A stretch of DNA of 64,000 bases from Andrena cerasifolii (taxonomy: Eukaryota; Arthropoda; Insecta; Hymenoptera; Andrenidae): positions 21,605,001-21,669,000 of the forward strand of contig NC_135119.1 of assembly GCF_050908995.1 (NCBI RefSeq), given 5' to 3'. Position 1 is the stretch's first letter. Every line of letters starts with the position of its first letter. This document shows, in pieces, positions 33,046 to 44,600 of this stretch. The translations under genes and the position numbers were made by a program. The notes under the pieces were generated by a model. It was not told where the DNA came from, did no database searches, and worked only from the letters and a program-made list of their open reading frames with translations.

Positions 33046-36000
33046 CTACAGGCACAACTCTTCTGCGTTAGGATCTTTAGTGTGTCTGCGTTTTCCCGGT
33101 GAGAAAACGTACAACTCCTCGCTTTTGTTCGACGATATGGAGCAATTAGTTTTCTGCCCACTGCGAATGTAATGGCCAGCTTCTTTCTTGCTTCGTACAC
33201 TCGCTTGATCCTCGTCGATGAATGAGCGAGTTGATCCTCTCGTTACTACACCTTTGTAAAACGACGAGACTGCCGGGTAACCGCCAGAGATTGTCCGTTT
33301 CCATTCGTATCTATGAGATTTCAAGTTGCATGTTATTACATCATCCTCATTTATTCTACGAATGCGTTTATCTCTTCCTCTTTCTTCAAGGAGAGTATTT
33401 TAGGTGTCCGCCTCCGATCACTTTGATTTTTGGATATGTTATAGAGGACCGAAAAATAAGAAACACGTGTTTTTTTTATTTTTCCCCGTTTTCATATTTG
33501 GGGGGTGAAAACTGCGTTCAAAGTTAGGGTTGAAAAATCATTTTTGTGGATTTTTGAAAATCTGGTGAGTCAGTCATATTTCGCATTCAAAGGCACAAAA
33601 TTCGTCCATTGACACTATTCCCCTATCTCTAATAGTTCTCGAGATATTCCACAAAAATGATTTTTCAACCCTAACTTTCAACGCAGTTTTCACCCCTCAA
33701 ATATGAAAACGGGGAAAAATAAAAAAACACGTATTTCTTATTTTTCGGCCCTCTATAACATATCCAAAAATCAAAATGATCGGAGGCGGACACCTAAAAT
33801 AGTCTCCTTGTAAGAAGGGTTAAAAACCAGCGCTGTGAGGATCGTTCTACATATATGCTATGTATAGTCAGGGCAAAATCAAGTGGCTGCTTAGGATCAT
33901 TGAGTAGCTATCACCACCATTCAAAATTCCGGCAAATTTGCAGAAAGTTATTATTTCCACTAGAGTGATGGACATACCTAATAGACGTTCGAGTACTTTT
34001 CGTCTTATCTGCTTCAGTATTATCGTTTGGCGGACTGCCCGACCATTTTCGCGATTTAAATGGACATCTTTGCTGAAACTCTCTTCTGAACTTCCCCTGA
34101 AAAAGTGGGTCCCGTTGATTAATGCAGTTTTTTACTCCGCGCAGCGTTTTGGATAGGAAATGGTGATTAAGTGTCGCGACTATAGCTTTAACTTTCATCA
34201 GTTTTAAATGTGATTAATCATATTCGCTGGTACATACGTTGTATATTCCGTAGATGAATGGATTGTAGCAACTGTTCGACATGGCTAACCAGTCGCAAAA
34301 AAACCAAATGTAGTTGATATATTTGTATCTGAAATGTTATTTCTTTATGACTTATTGTAATACATATAATGTATTCTAAGCAAGTTAGTAAAGGAGGACC
34401 GGCAACACGTAAGTTTCCCAACGGATAAAAATATTTTTAATGCAAATTCAATGAAATTCATTAGGGTGGTTATAAAGATTTATTTAAAGAATAAATTCCA
34501 GTTTCCTTTCCTTTTTACGAAGCCCCTTATTTGGCCCTTATTAGCCCCCTTCGAATGGTAATTGTAGAAGCATTTGCTGCTTCAATTTCCCGACCGTGGT
34601 TTCCAAGAAAAACACTTTACCGAACGCGAGTAAACTACTTACTTGTCAATATCTGGATAGATGTACCGCAAAATGTGATACGTTTGAAGGGGCAGCCAGC
34701 AAAGTGTAAAAAGGGCCACGACAATGATGAACATTTTTATCACCTGAAACCGTAATTAACAATTCGGTTAAATAATGGATATCGACGGGGAAGAAACAGC
34801 TCGTTTCTACATCGATTTAGCATTATTAGAGGAAGTGCAGTATATTTGAAATACCAGTTTGTTTAAGACGAATAAACAATTACGGCAGAGGATGGGAACA
34901 AATAAAACTGCATAATATAATAGGGAAACTAATAAACCTTCATATTTCAAACTCTCAGTAATAATAAAAAACAAAAAGTAGCTGAAACTTTGGTCTAAAT
35001 GAAAAATGACAGGAAGTATCGATTTCGTTAAGATGCAGGTAATTTATAATACCGGTAGTTTAATTTATCTTCACTTTATAAGATTATTTTCTTTTATGAT
35101 GCAATCAGGCTCAAAAATCACAATATAATAATCTTAGGTAAATATAAATGGACAGCTCTGGCCGAAATCGACGCGGCGATAGCCGTTTCGCGTGAAACTA
35201 AAGCATCGCTAAGCTTTGGAATATTCCAAATTACCTTCACCTTCGGTATTCCGAATTAGCAACACGGCATTGAAACCTAAAATTTCATGTCACGCTTTGT
35301 ATTCTCGAAATTATCGCAAAACTGACACGGAACCATAGAAGAACATGTAAATAAGTAGATTAAGTGTTTAACTCTAAAGTTTTGGCATCGTTTAACCATG
35401 ATTGGAACGATTGTATACTTGCTGAAAAAGTTTTGCAGAATGACGTTTCCTTACTCTGCAGATTAAGTCGAAAATGTCAAAATGGCAGTTCATCCACAAA
35501 TGTGATTCGTTAACAGGTCACTAGCCCCTATTATCTACGGTGTTACAAATTAAATAGCGTTAGTAGTTTAATAGACACTTCGGTATACCAAAGTACCAAC
35601 AGTATTCCAAATACGCTGCACTTCCTCTACAATTCGTGACGCTCGTAATTTCTCTATCGCGCAACGCGCGAAAAAACACGTTATGCATTCCTTCGCGTAG
35701 CCTGGAAGTTAGCACCTCCAAACTTTATAAATATTTATAACATTCGGGTTAAGGAAAACACAAAAGAAATCCAGCAAGAACGTAACCCGCGCCTTAACCT
35801 TACTGTAGAAAAGTGCTACACGAAAACCGATACTAAGCTGACTGAAACATTGCCGGATAGTATTCGTTCGTACCCTCATTTTGTTCTTCATCAATGTCGC
35901 GTCTCGAGAATCCTCCGCATTCCCTGGCGCTTTGTTGCCCCACAGTTTCAGTACCATTCTTGCATAGGCGCACGTAATAATTGTAAGCGGGATCACATAT

Positions 36001-39000
36001 TGCAGGATCACCAATAATCCTCTATAAATTAGCATCGAGGTGTCGGAGAGATTCTTGGTAGAGCAGAACGGTTTGGTATAATTTGTGCTAAATGGGAGTT
36101 CAGAGTCTAAGGAAGGGTAAGCAGAACTGGATTGGACGTTCACCTCGTTTGTGGCAGAATATTTGTAGAGGCCGATGGCTGCAATGGATGTTACATAATT
36201 TAATTTTATTATATCAATTTAAACGGCAACTGAGAAACAAGAGCGATTAACGTGCGACGCTTACCATCATGATGTAGTATCACAGTGACTTCGAACGCGA
36301 TAGCCATCGGTGTGGACAAAATACCCGCGAGCAACCAAATTCCAGCGATGGTAATTTTGGCAGTTGATTTGCTTGGCGTTGCACTATTTATAACGGGCAT
36401 GTATTTACTCAGCATATCGTCGCAAGAGAAGGTACAATGAATCACGAATAGGGAATTCAATCCCGGGATGGTAATATCGGGATCCCGGCTGTTTTTTGGG
36501 TTCTAAAATTCCCGGGATTTGATGTATCAAGTTATAACTTATTCTGAGAATTTCGAGATTTTTTAAAAACGTAAATTACTTCGTGAACAACTGAAAAATA
36601 TAAAAATTGGAATCCAAAAAACAGCCGGGATCCCGGGATTGAATTCCCTAATCACGAACCACGTGTCGCTCGCAAGCAACGAGAGAGGCACAGCACGACA
36701 GTTTCTCTAGTTTCAGAGTTTCGCGATGATAATTTTTCGCAAGTTCTTGGCAAAGAATCGAAAGATCATCGCTTGTAGTCCGATAAAGAGAAAGTTGGGA
36801 AATATGTACACTTTGGAAGTTGGTCCACTCTTGTCGCGTATGAACGACAATGGTTGCTTTTTAAAAGAGAAAATATGCTCGGAACTTACTAGACGTAGGA
36901 ACTGATTGTAATAAAAGGATTAAAAAGCACAATATCTGTGATGAACTGGAATGATAAAGAGGATCAATAGATCGGAAATTAATTATTCAACGTACCTAAG
37001 TGGTTTCAAGATCGCTCGATGCCGATCGATTGCGACCGCTGTCAGCGTGAATATGGAAACGCTGACGGACAGAGCTTGCACGAAAGGACAAAGTGCGCAC
37101 ATGAAATTGGGCAGGTCCCATCTTTGAAGTACAGCCGCTTGGAACTAGAGAAGAAAGTAATAAGTAGATACGGGGTGGGGGCAACTTTGAGAAACGGTCA
37201 ATTTGACAGACGACGATTGGTTGCTCGTTTGAGCCCATTTTGTAGCGCCAATTTAATTAAAAAATTAAAATTTAAGAATATTCACTTCTTTTTAGTATAA
37301 ACTTAATAGAGATTAATTTTTAACAATAAGTGATTTCTTCTCAAGCCTGTGGACGCCCATGGCCTCGTCTTAGGAAAGCCTCGTTTCCAAGGAAAATTCC
37401 CTTTTCTTCAACGAGCAGTTTAATTATCGAAGATCCAGAAAAATTGGTGAATATGCATGGAATACACCCTTGCATTTCAACACCTATTACTCTGCGATTA
37501 ATGAGATTCACGTTGAGTGCAAGCAAATGCCTTACCTGGAATGGAATCGAGAACAAGCCTATAACGATGTCCGCTAACGCTAGGTTCGCTATGAAAATGT
37601 TCGTTACATTCTGCATGTGCCTGGAGCTGGCTATTATCCAAATCACTAGAGAATTTCCCACTACCGCCAGGAACGATATGCTTCCGTATAATATGCTGAG
37701 TATCACGAGATATAACGTTGGCACTTCGTACGTGTGTTCTGAAAAATGGGAAAATACCACCAAGAAGAAATTATGGTAGATTAAGCACGCATACACATTC
37801 ACACGTTGCTGGAGCAATGCGTTAGGAATACAAAGAGGATCAGCTGAGATGAAACTTGGTGAGAATGAAATGTATCGATGATGTAGAAGTCGAATTTGTG
37901 TACATATAACAGTAAGTCGAAGCTGTTGGACGAAAAGAATTTGTCAAGACAAATCAGGTGTTTTGCAGCAATTCATCTGTAATATCGTGTATCGCTTTAC
38001 TTTCATTAGTTACGCAGGCCAATTGCATTTACACCGCAACGTTGTAACGCATACATTACCCGCAATGCTTTTATGCAGGATTACTGACTTGCGGTGCATA
38101 GTGTGTACCTTCAAAGAAGCTCATTACGTTCATAATGTAGCGACACTATTAAAACTTAAAAGCAAATGTTATCGGCGCACCGGTTCGGTCTGTTTCTAAG
38201 AGATTAAATAAAAGCTATTGTGCAAATTTTAAGATTAAATTTCCAACGTTTCGGTCAGTATTGCGACCATTATCAAGGAAAATAATTAAATCAGGAAGAA
38301 AACTGCGTCTGCTTTAATAAATTTGGCTCGTGTTAAACGTGCGAACGTACGTTGGAGAGTTTAATCTTAAAATTTCCACAATAGCTTTTATTTAATCTCT
38401 TAAAAATATAAAACATTTACTTTTAACTTTTAAAAATTCTTTACGGTCGAAATTCTAAATTAATTTATTTAGCAACACTATATTATGAATATACTATTGA
38501 ACATACATTCGCGCGTGAATCGATCTCTGCGGTGAACGTTTCGAAATTGAAAGAATTAATAATAACAGAAAGCAGCTGATCAGAAAGTTGAAGTTTGTTT
38601 AAAATAAAACAGATTTGCCTTCATAAATTCGTGTTGTTTTTCTGATAATACCCAGTTGTTCTTTTGCATGCCATTTCGAGTTTAAAGTAGGGCAAAAGCA
38701 AATTCATTATGAATTCGCCCTTATCCGTTATGTCGCTTCAACTAAATTAATTAACTACAAACAAAACGGATGGAACGCACGTAGCAGGAAGCACCTGTCC
38801 CCTTGTCGCATATAATTCAGAGACTACATAAATTTTTGTCGCGAAGACGCTGACCCAAGCCTTCCGGTCTTACGATACGCAAGGGCGACGTTGCACATTT
38901 TCGTGTTACTGGAAAGTACGAGGGTTTGGTATATTTTTAAGCTGTGTCACGAGTGTTATACAACAGGAATCTAGGTTGCAGCACAGAGTTGTTCAAATAA

Positions 39001-41563
39001 AGCTGAACTCAGTAATCCTGAAGTACGACGTATATGTGTAGCCAGTTATATATGACAATGGCAGTGAGTCTCGTTTATCAGAATGCTGGATTTGTTACTC
39101 TTAACAGCAACGAAAGGGTACACGCACACGAAGGAATTTAGATTGGTACTTTATTGGAGAATCCTAGCTTTCCGGAGAAAGCTTTAGGACGAAATTACGA
39201 TATCTACAGTTAAAGGAGTCCGCTAAAAGGACATTGTCCATCTATCTACGTTGATGCTACTTCAGACCTATAGTACACCCTTGCAGGCTTCGTAAATTGG
39301 TATTGTAAACGCGAACGAATGAAATTTCAATAGAACATAGAACGTTAATAGCTCGCGGAAAAGGGAAGTTATAAAACGAAGCGAAGAATGCAGTTGTAAA
39401 ATATGCATTTAAGGGGTTATGCCTACCTGCAAGGTCTGAGAACACAAGTATTTTCGGGATTTTTTTTAAAACACTCGAAGACTTTTTTTTTTAATAAACC
39501 TTCGTGTATTCGAAAGTGTACATGTTAAACTACTTGTGGTAATTTTTGCGATGGAAAATATACATAAATAAAAAAAAATATTAGCGATCTCTCGGCAGCG
39601 ATTTTTTTGTCAGTAGTTTGCGGTGATCATTTTAATTCTGACCTGGTTCATCTGAAATAAAAAATTCGCGGGAATTTAGTTAGTATATTGGATTATCTTG
39701 TCCTTAATCGTTTATTAACCCAAGATATTAATTTGCTACAAAATGGCAACTTCTCATAGCAAAAGTATCGATTTTCACCACAGAATCGCGCTCCTGTTTC
39801 ATTTTCCATCTGTAAAATAACAACTACCCAACGGAAATGAAAAACCCACGATTAAGAACAAGCTAATCTAATATACTGACTAAATTTGGTCGAATTTTTG
39901 ATTTCTGATGAACCAGGTCGTAGCTGTAGTGATCACTGTAATAAAAAAAGCGCTGTCGGGAGATCGCTTATAATTCCTTTATTTATTTAGTTATCGCATT
40001 GCAAAAAAAACTACAAGAACTTTAAAATATATACTTTCGAATATACTACCGTTAATTTAAATAAAAGTCTTCAAATTGAAGAAAAAAAATCCCGAATATA
40101 CTTGCGTTTTCAGACCTTGCAGGTAGGCATAACCCCTTAATTTGAGTAACAGCGCGGATAATGCATTGCCTTCGAAGACTATTCCCGTCTAATGTGTTTT
40201 ATTCCTACCGGTTCAGTCGTTCTCCAAGTTCTTATCCAACTGAATTAGGTTGATTCCCATTAGCGCTCATGAGACGCGATGCTCAAGTGACGCTCACGCT
40301 CGTATGCCGAGCACATTAGTACGTACAACTATTTGACGAATAGTTGACGAATATTGACGTGCACAGTTCATTGCGTTCTCGTTTTATATTTAAAAGTACA
40401 ACCGTATTTAAAAACTTCTCCGTGTGGATTTAGCAATGATAGCCCTATTGTTAGTTGAAAACGAAGAAAAGTTAGTGAAACAAAGTAACAGGCGAATATT
40501 TTGAAGAGAATTTAGTTCGTTCAGAAAGCGTTATTACCTTTGCCGAAAGCACCGAAGCATGTACACGAAATTTAGACAATTTACTATGCCAAGGGGGGAA
40601 TTCAAATAATGTGACTTTCAAAGAACGAGAAATGCACAAAAAGTCTTTTAATTTGAAAAGGGGCCTGTTTCAGTCAAACATAATGTAAAAAATAAAAGTA
40701 TTGAACTTACCTGTTGCATGATCGTGTATGTCGGGAAGGTCAATATCACTATAATTAAACCACTCTGTGGATAACCACCCTATAAGTTTAAATTACGGAT
40801 ATACATTTGTTTATGGGACGCTCAAGCTCAACCACGCTCCAACATTGTCTCGATAGAGTAACTGCGTTCTATTGAGTGTAACGAGATCGCAGCGTCTCGG
40901 ATTTGAATGCTCTGCATGATTGACTCTTGAGCGTCGAATTCCTAGAGAGCTAATAAGAATCATCCTTTACATATGTACCTATATACAGTCGTGATTTTAT
41001 TCAGAATGATCCTCGAGTTGGTACGATGAAAATTTTATGCTCTGTACCACTGATTTACATGAACATTCGAGTAATGGTAGTCAAAGGAAATAGTATTGTT
41101 ACTAAATTCGGGTTTTACATGGGTGCTTGTAATTACAGTGTTAATGTATCGTGCGATGACGTTTGATTATATAAAAAAAATATTTCAATTAAAGCGATTC
41201 AAAAGCAAAATTGATTTCATTCGCGATAATTACAAATTATACTCGTTTAATCTGAACTGGTTTGAAGTCATTCGTGACAATAGGTAATTTATCTTCCTCC
41301 CTCAATATTCTGGTTTCATACCATTATGACAGTTTTGTTAGTATGGTAAACAATGGATGATAAATGTACTAGAATATAACACATGGTTTCAATGGAAACT
41401 AATAATATTAGCCAAAGTCCCAATACCTTAAACTTTGACAAATAAATTATTGATAAGGTTTCGTAATAACAGTTTCATTGCTAACAATCTAATGCATACC
41501 GATGTCGTCGTACCAGGAATAATTTCCGTCGAGGAATAAACTGTTTATATCCAAAGGGCCCAT
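33046..41563 (-). CDS. Lkr: Leucokinin receptor (GPCR, ten coding exons)
   Basis: Class A receptor for leucokinin neuropeptides, controlling Malpighian tubule secretion and feeding. Exons are 41563-41500, 40764-40711, 37738-37536, 37144-36996, 36383-36265, 36178-35874, 34743-34643, 34328-34238, 34096-33978 and 33310-33046, all in phase, giving 489 aa. The N-terminus has NYS sequons at N14 and N25. Landmarks: N68 of TM1, D96 of TM2, FQFQAAVLQRW, C123, DRH147-149, W173, the second-loop FC...NLSD, APGNAEDSRDATLMKNK, CWLP313-316 and NPFIY354-358. These phrases match insect leucokinin receptors rather than tachykinin or RYamide receptors. The start is the ATG directly after an acceptor, so a 5' leader exon lies upstream. 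If the last donor (33977-33976) is not used, exon 9 reads on to TGA at 33911 and gives a 423-aa form with a different tail. Confidence 0.93.
33387..33810. mobile_element. Long inverted-repeat element in the last Lkr intron
   Basis: The terminal blocks (33387-33420 and 33777-33810) are inverted copies with one mismatch, starting CAAGGAGAGTATTTTAGGTG. Pairing continues inward for most of about 180 bases per arm, leaving a small core near 33560-33640. There is no coding capacity. It lies between Lkr exons 9 and 10. Confidence 0.8.
36449..36650. mobile_element. hAT-type MITE with 8-bp target duplication in Lkr
   Basis: The terminal repeats start TAGGGAATTCAATCCCGGGA on the left and are inverted at 36650. 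ATCACGAA is duplicated exactly on both sides (36441-36448 and 36651-36658). The 202-bp element lies in the Lkr intron between the exons ending at 36996 and starting at 36383, only about 65 bases from the latter exon. Confidence 0.87.
38198..38402. mobile_element. Inverted-repeat element in Lkr intron 2
   Basis: AAGAGATTAAATAAAAGCTA at 38198 is mirrored at 38402. The arms of about 53 bases also share TTTTAAGATTAAA and CCAACGT. The core includes ACGTTTCGGTCAGTATTGCGACC, a phrase type common in insect DNA-element MITEs. Confidence 0.7.
39413..40136. mobile_element. TTAA-flanked foldback element in Lkr intron 2 (piggyBac-like)
   Basis: The ends start GGGGTTATGCCTACCTGCAA and are inverted at 40136, with 27 exact terminal bases and about 55 with few mismatches. 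TTAA flanks both ends (39409-39412 and 40137-40140). Further internal arms pair (for example GACCTGGTTCATC with GATGAACCAGGTC). It is 724 bp with no transposase. The terminal GGGG and TTAA target match the element at 17027, but the rest of the ends differs. Confidence 0.87.
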
Positions 41564-43869
41564 CTGCAATAAGTCGTTTTTATTATCGGTTATCCACTTT
41601 GGTAAACGTATAATTTCCGTAAAACTAGTAGTTTCATTAATGGAATTACGTGACAATGAAATATTTTACTATATTTTCAAAATATTATTCAAGATTTACG
41701 TATTGTATAAATAAAGGTGCAGCAAGTATCGTCGTGGATAAATTACGGTAAAAAAAGCGAAGACCGTCGATGGCATGACTTATTCATCGGATTTTACCTT
41801 GCCTTCTTCGTAGACCCCACTTTCATTGTCAACAGAGTTTATCAAATTACCCATGATTCAGACAATTTGTTTCCTTGCATGGATTCGCTTCTACGTAGGC
41901 GTCCAGTGTTGCTATCGCCGAACAGCAGTTCTCGTTGTCCTTTCTATTTCATCTAGAAAAAGTGCGTACAGTGATACAAAGGGACGATCTTGCTAGAATC
42001 TAAAAAGGCTCGTAGAATTTAATGAGAGAAGAGAGGATTTAGGTGGAACACAACGACCAGGGACAAGCGTTCTGTTCGTTTTTCGCCATTTCAACAGCAA
42101 CGCTTTAATTGAGCCAATTCGTGTACTTCACTAATTTCATTATCATAGGATTCGAAAAGTAGGTTACTCCGCTAGAGACGCAAAAATCTCTGGGAAGAAC
42201 CCCCGCACGCATACGTTTCGTTCGTTAGCTACCCCTCTTCCGTACTCAGCTAGTCCTTATCATAGTGCTTGCATAAAAAATGCAAATATGTACTTACAAG
42301 TAATGGAAGTGCAGCTGCATGCATTCCGATAGAGAGTTTATTATTACCCGTACAGCGGTTGAAGCTTGCAATGCAGATACCTTTCCCCCTTTCCTATGCT
42401 TCTAGTGCCAAACTTTTTGCCAGAAAAAAAAGTGCAATGAATATTAAAAGGCTCTGGTCCTTTGAACGTTTTTATCGGTATTGAATAACTATTAGTTGGA
42501 AGCTGCGTTTCGTTGTGTTTCCGCGTGTTTGATACAGATTTGAGTGTGCGGCATTTAGACGCGAAGCAATAATTTCGACCGAAGCGTTTTTATTATCGCA
42601 GATATAAGGGCCTTAATCGAAATAGTTTAGTGGAAGCGGATGTGCAAATAATTCATAGCAACGTTGTAAAATGTTTCAGCATAGCTATGTTCGTAAATGT
42701 TAACTGGGAATTGATTTGAAAGGAACGAAGGATTTTTATTTATTCTCCAGTACCATACAGGGTCTCGATACGTGTTCTCCACAATAGATCTGCAATAATT
42801 AACGCGTAACGAGTGTTTCAGCACGAAAACCCCGTATTTTACTATGTGGTCGTAAAATGAATGGTTTGTTACAGTTCTGAAGCAAACGTGTGAATAAGGT
42901 ACACGAGAATCATTAAGCAACTACAAGCCAATTAAATTTTAGTTGGAATTCGATAGAGTGCATGCATTCTTCCAAATACAACACGATCGTTTTTCACTGG
43001 AAACGCTCTGTCGGTTAATTGAACGGAATTGGTTTTGACGGTAATTGACAGTTGCATGTTTCGCATATATTGTAAGCGAAAATGTAGAATACTTTCGCAT
43101 AATATGGTTACCTATATAATTAAACCGAGGCACCTGAATTTCGAGACGCAGCTTTCCTATATTGTAGATTCTCACTACGGTTACTAGATAAATAACTGTA
43201 TTTTCACTGCAATGTCACTGGATTATGATTTTACATCGATGCTTTGAATGATTCGCGCTTTTTTTCAGAAAATTGTCATTTTTTTCAACAAGCGAAATAT
43301 AATTCTCTGGTTCATTCAATCTGCTCCGGAAAGCAAATGGCATTTAAATTCGTTTAAAATATTTTTCACGCTTTGAATATTCACTTTTCATTGAAATCTG
43401 CTGAAAGGGACAGAACGTGAACTTCGTCTTATCCACGAGCCACGTTATGCACATAAGGTTCACGTTAACGATGCATTACGTATGCAGGTGCATGCTTGTA
43501 TGCAAGTTCTGTCGTCCTATTCGTATACGTTAGCAATAATCAAATGTTCAGTGCATGATCTATATTGCGTATGGTTCGAATTACCAGAGAAATTGGTGCT
43601 TCAGGGTAGATTTGATATATGATGATATCGTTTTCATTGTGGAACGGGGAATCCCTTTGTAACCGCTATTACAATTTCAACTTGGATTCCGTAAACTGTT
43701 CTACGACCAAAAGCGCCGCTTTTGATTCATTTTGTTTGAATAACGGAATCGAACTTTTTAAAATATCGTAGGTATTCCAAGCAATTTTGCCCCTTCAACA
43801 AAAATTGAATATCCATCGATACCTAAACTCAACTTTCATTCTATATTAACTGAGTTACCGATTTCGCCC

Positions 43870-44042
43870 GGGAATTATTTGTGATGTTTCCAAAATAAAA
43901 AAGTCTAAGAAAATAGCCAATAATCTAATCTAAGATGTATGTAATGTACATGCAAAATTTCAATGAAAATCGTTCAGCCATTCAGGCGTGAAAGAAGTAC
44001 AAGCAAGCAAACAACGTTTCACTTTTATATATTAGTAAGGAC
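43870..44042. mobile_element. Transposon tail remnant
   Basis: The stretch ending AATCGTTCAGCCATTCAGGCGTGAAAG...AAGCAAGCAAACAACG...TTTATATATTAGTAAGGA resembles the 3' ends of dispersed non-LTR-type repeats seen in many insects. There is no coding part and the 5' boundary is unclear. Confidence 0.45.
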
Positions 44043-44089
44043 TTTTAAGAATTCCTAGTGCCGCAGCAGTTATATTTGACTTTGTAGAT

Positions 44090-44319
44090 TAGTGTTTACC
44101 AACATTTTTTGAGTCGCGATCCCCTTTTATTAATTCAAATAACTTGCAACCCTCCATGTAAGGTAAGGTAAATTTAATAAGTTGAAGAAAACATAGGTAT
44201 TAAAAGTAGGTATTTCAGAATATAATTCTAACTTAATAATATTGAAAAAAAAAACGTGACGACCTCCCAAAAAACACTTCGCGACCCGCGTGGGGGTCGC
44301 GACCGGTTGGGAATCACTG
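44090..44319. mobile_element. Degenerate hAT-type element
   Basis: The right end, read inverted, is CAGTGATTCCCAACCGGTCG followed by CGACCCCCACGCGGGTCGCG, a widespread hAT terminal type. The left end TAGTGTTTACCAAC is a diverged copy. Flanks TTGTAGAT (44082-44089) and TTGTAAAT (44320-44327) match 7 of 8, as expected of an old target duplication. Confidence 0.75.
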
Positions 44320-44569
44320 TTGTAAATCGATAAACTGTTGAAGTTGTTCGCGGAATGTTTAATAATCAATTAAAACGTATAATTTCAGCGGAACTAATTT
44401 CCGTGATTAACGGAGTTAGTGAAATATGCCCACGTCATTTAATATGTGATTAGTAATTTGTGCCCGTTAAATCCTCATTAACAAGTAGACTATATCACCG
44501 AGCGTAGGTTATACCAGTCAAACTTTATCCAGCTATATAATCGAACTGTTTAACATCGAATATACTTAC

Positions 44570-44600
44570 CTTCAAATTGTTCCTTACTTATCAGCCCATT
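44570..44600 (-). other. Possible 5' leader exon end for Lkr
   Basis: The minus strand reads GAAG|GTAAGTATA with the exon edge at 44570, a near-perfect donor about 3 kb upstream of the first Lkr coding exon. Because that exon begins at its ATG directly after an acceptor, a leader exon is expected. The link is inference only. Confidence 0.25.

Noticed and set aside
36209..36460. Apparent hAT interruption of an Lkr exon
   Set aside because: The in-phase acceptor at 36385-36384 places the exon edge at 36383, so the element at 36449-36650 lies in the intron and the gene is intact.
44130..44369. 79-codon minus-strand frame
   Set aside because: It lies across a degenerate hAT element and has no recognisable protein content.
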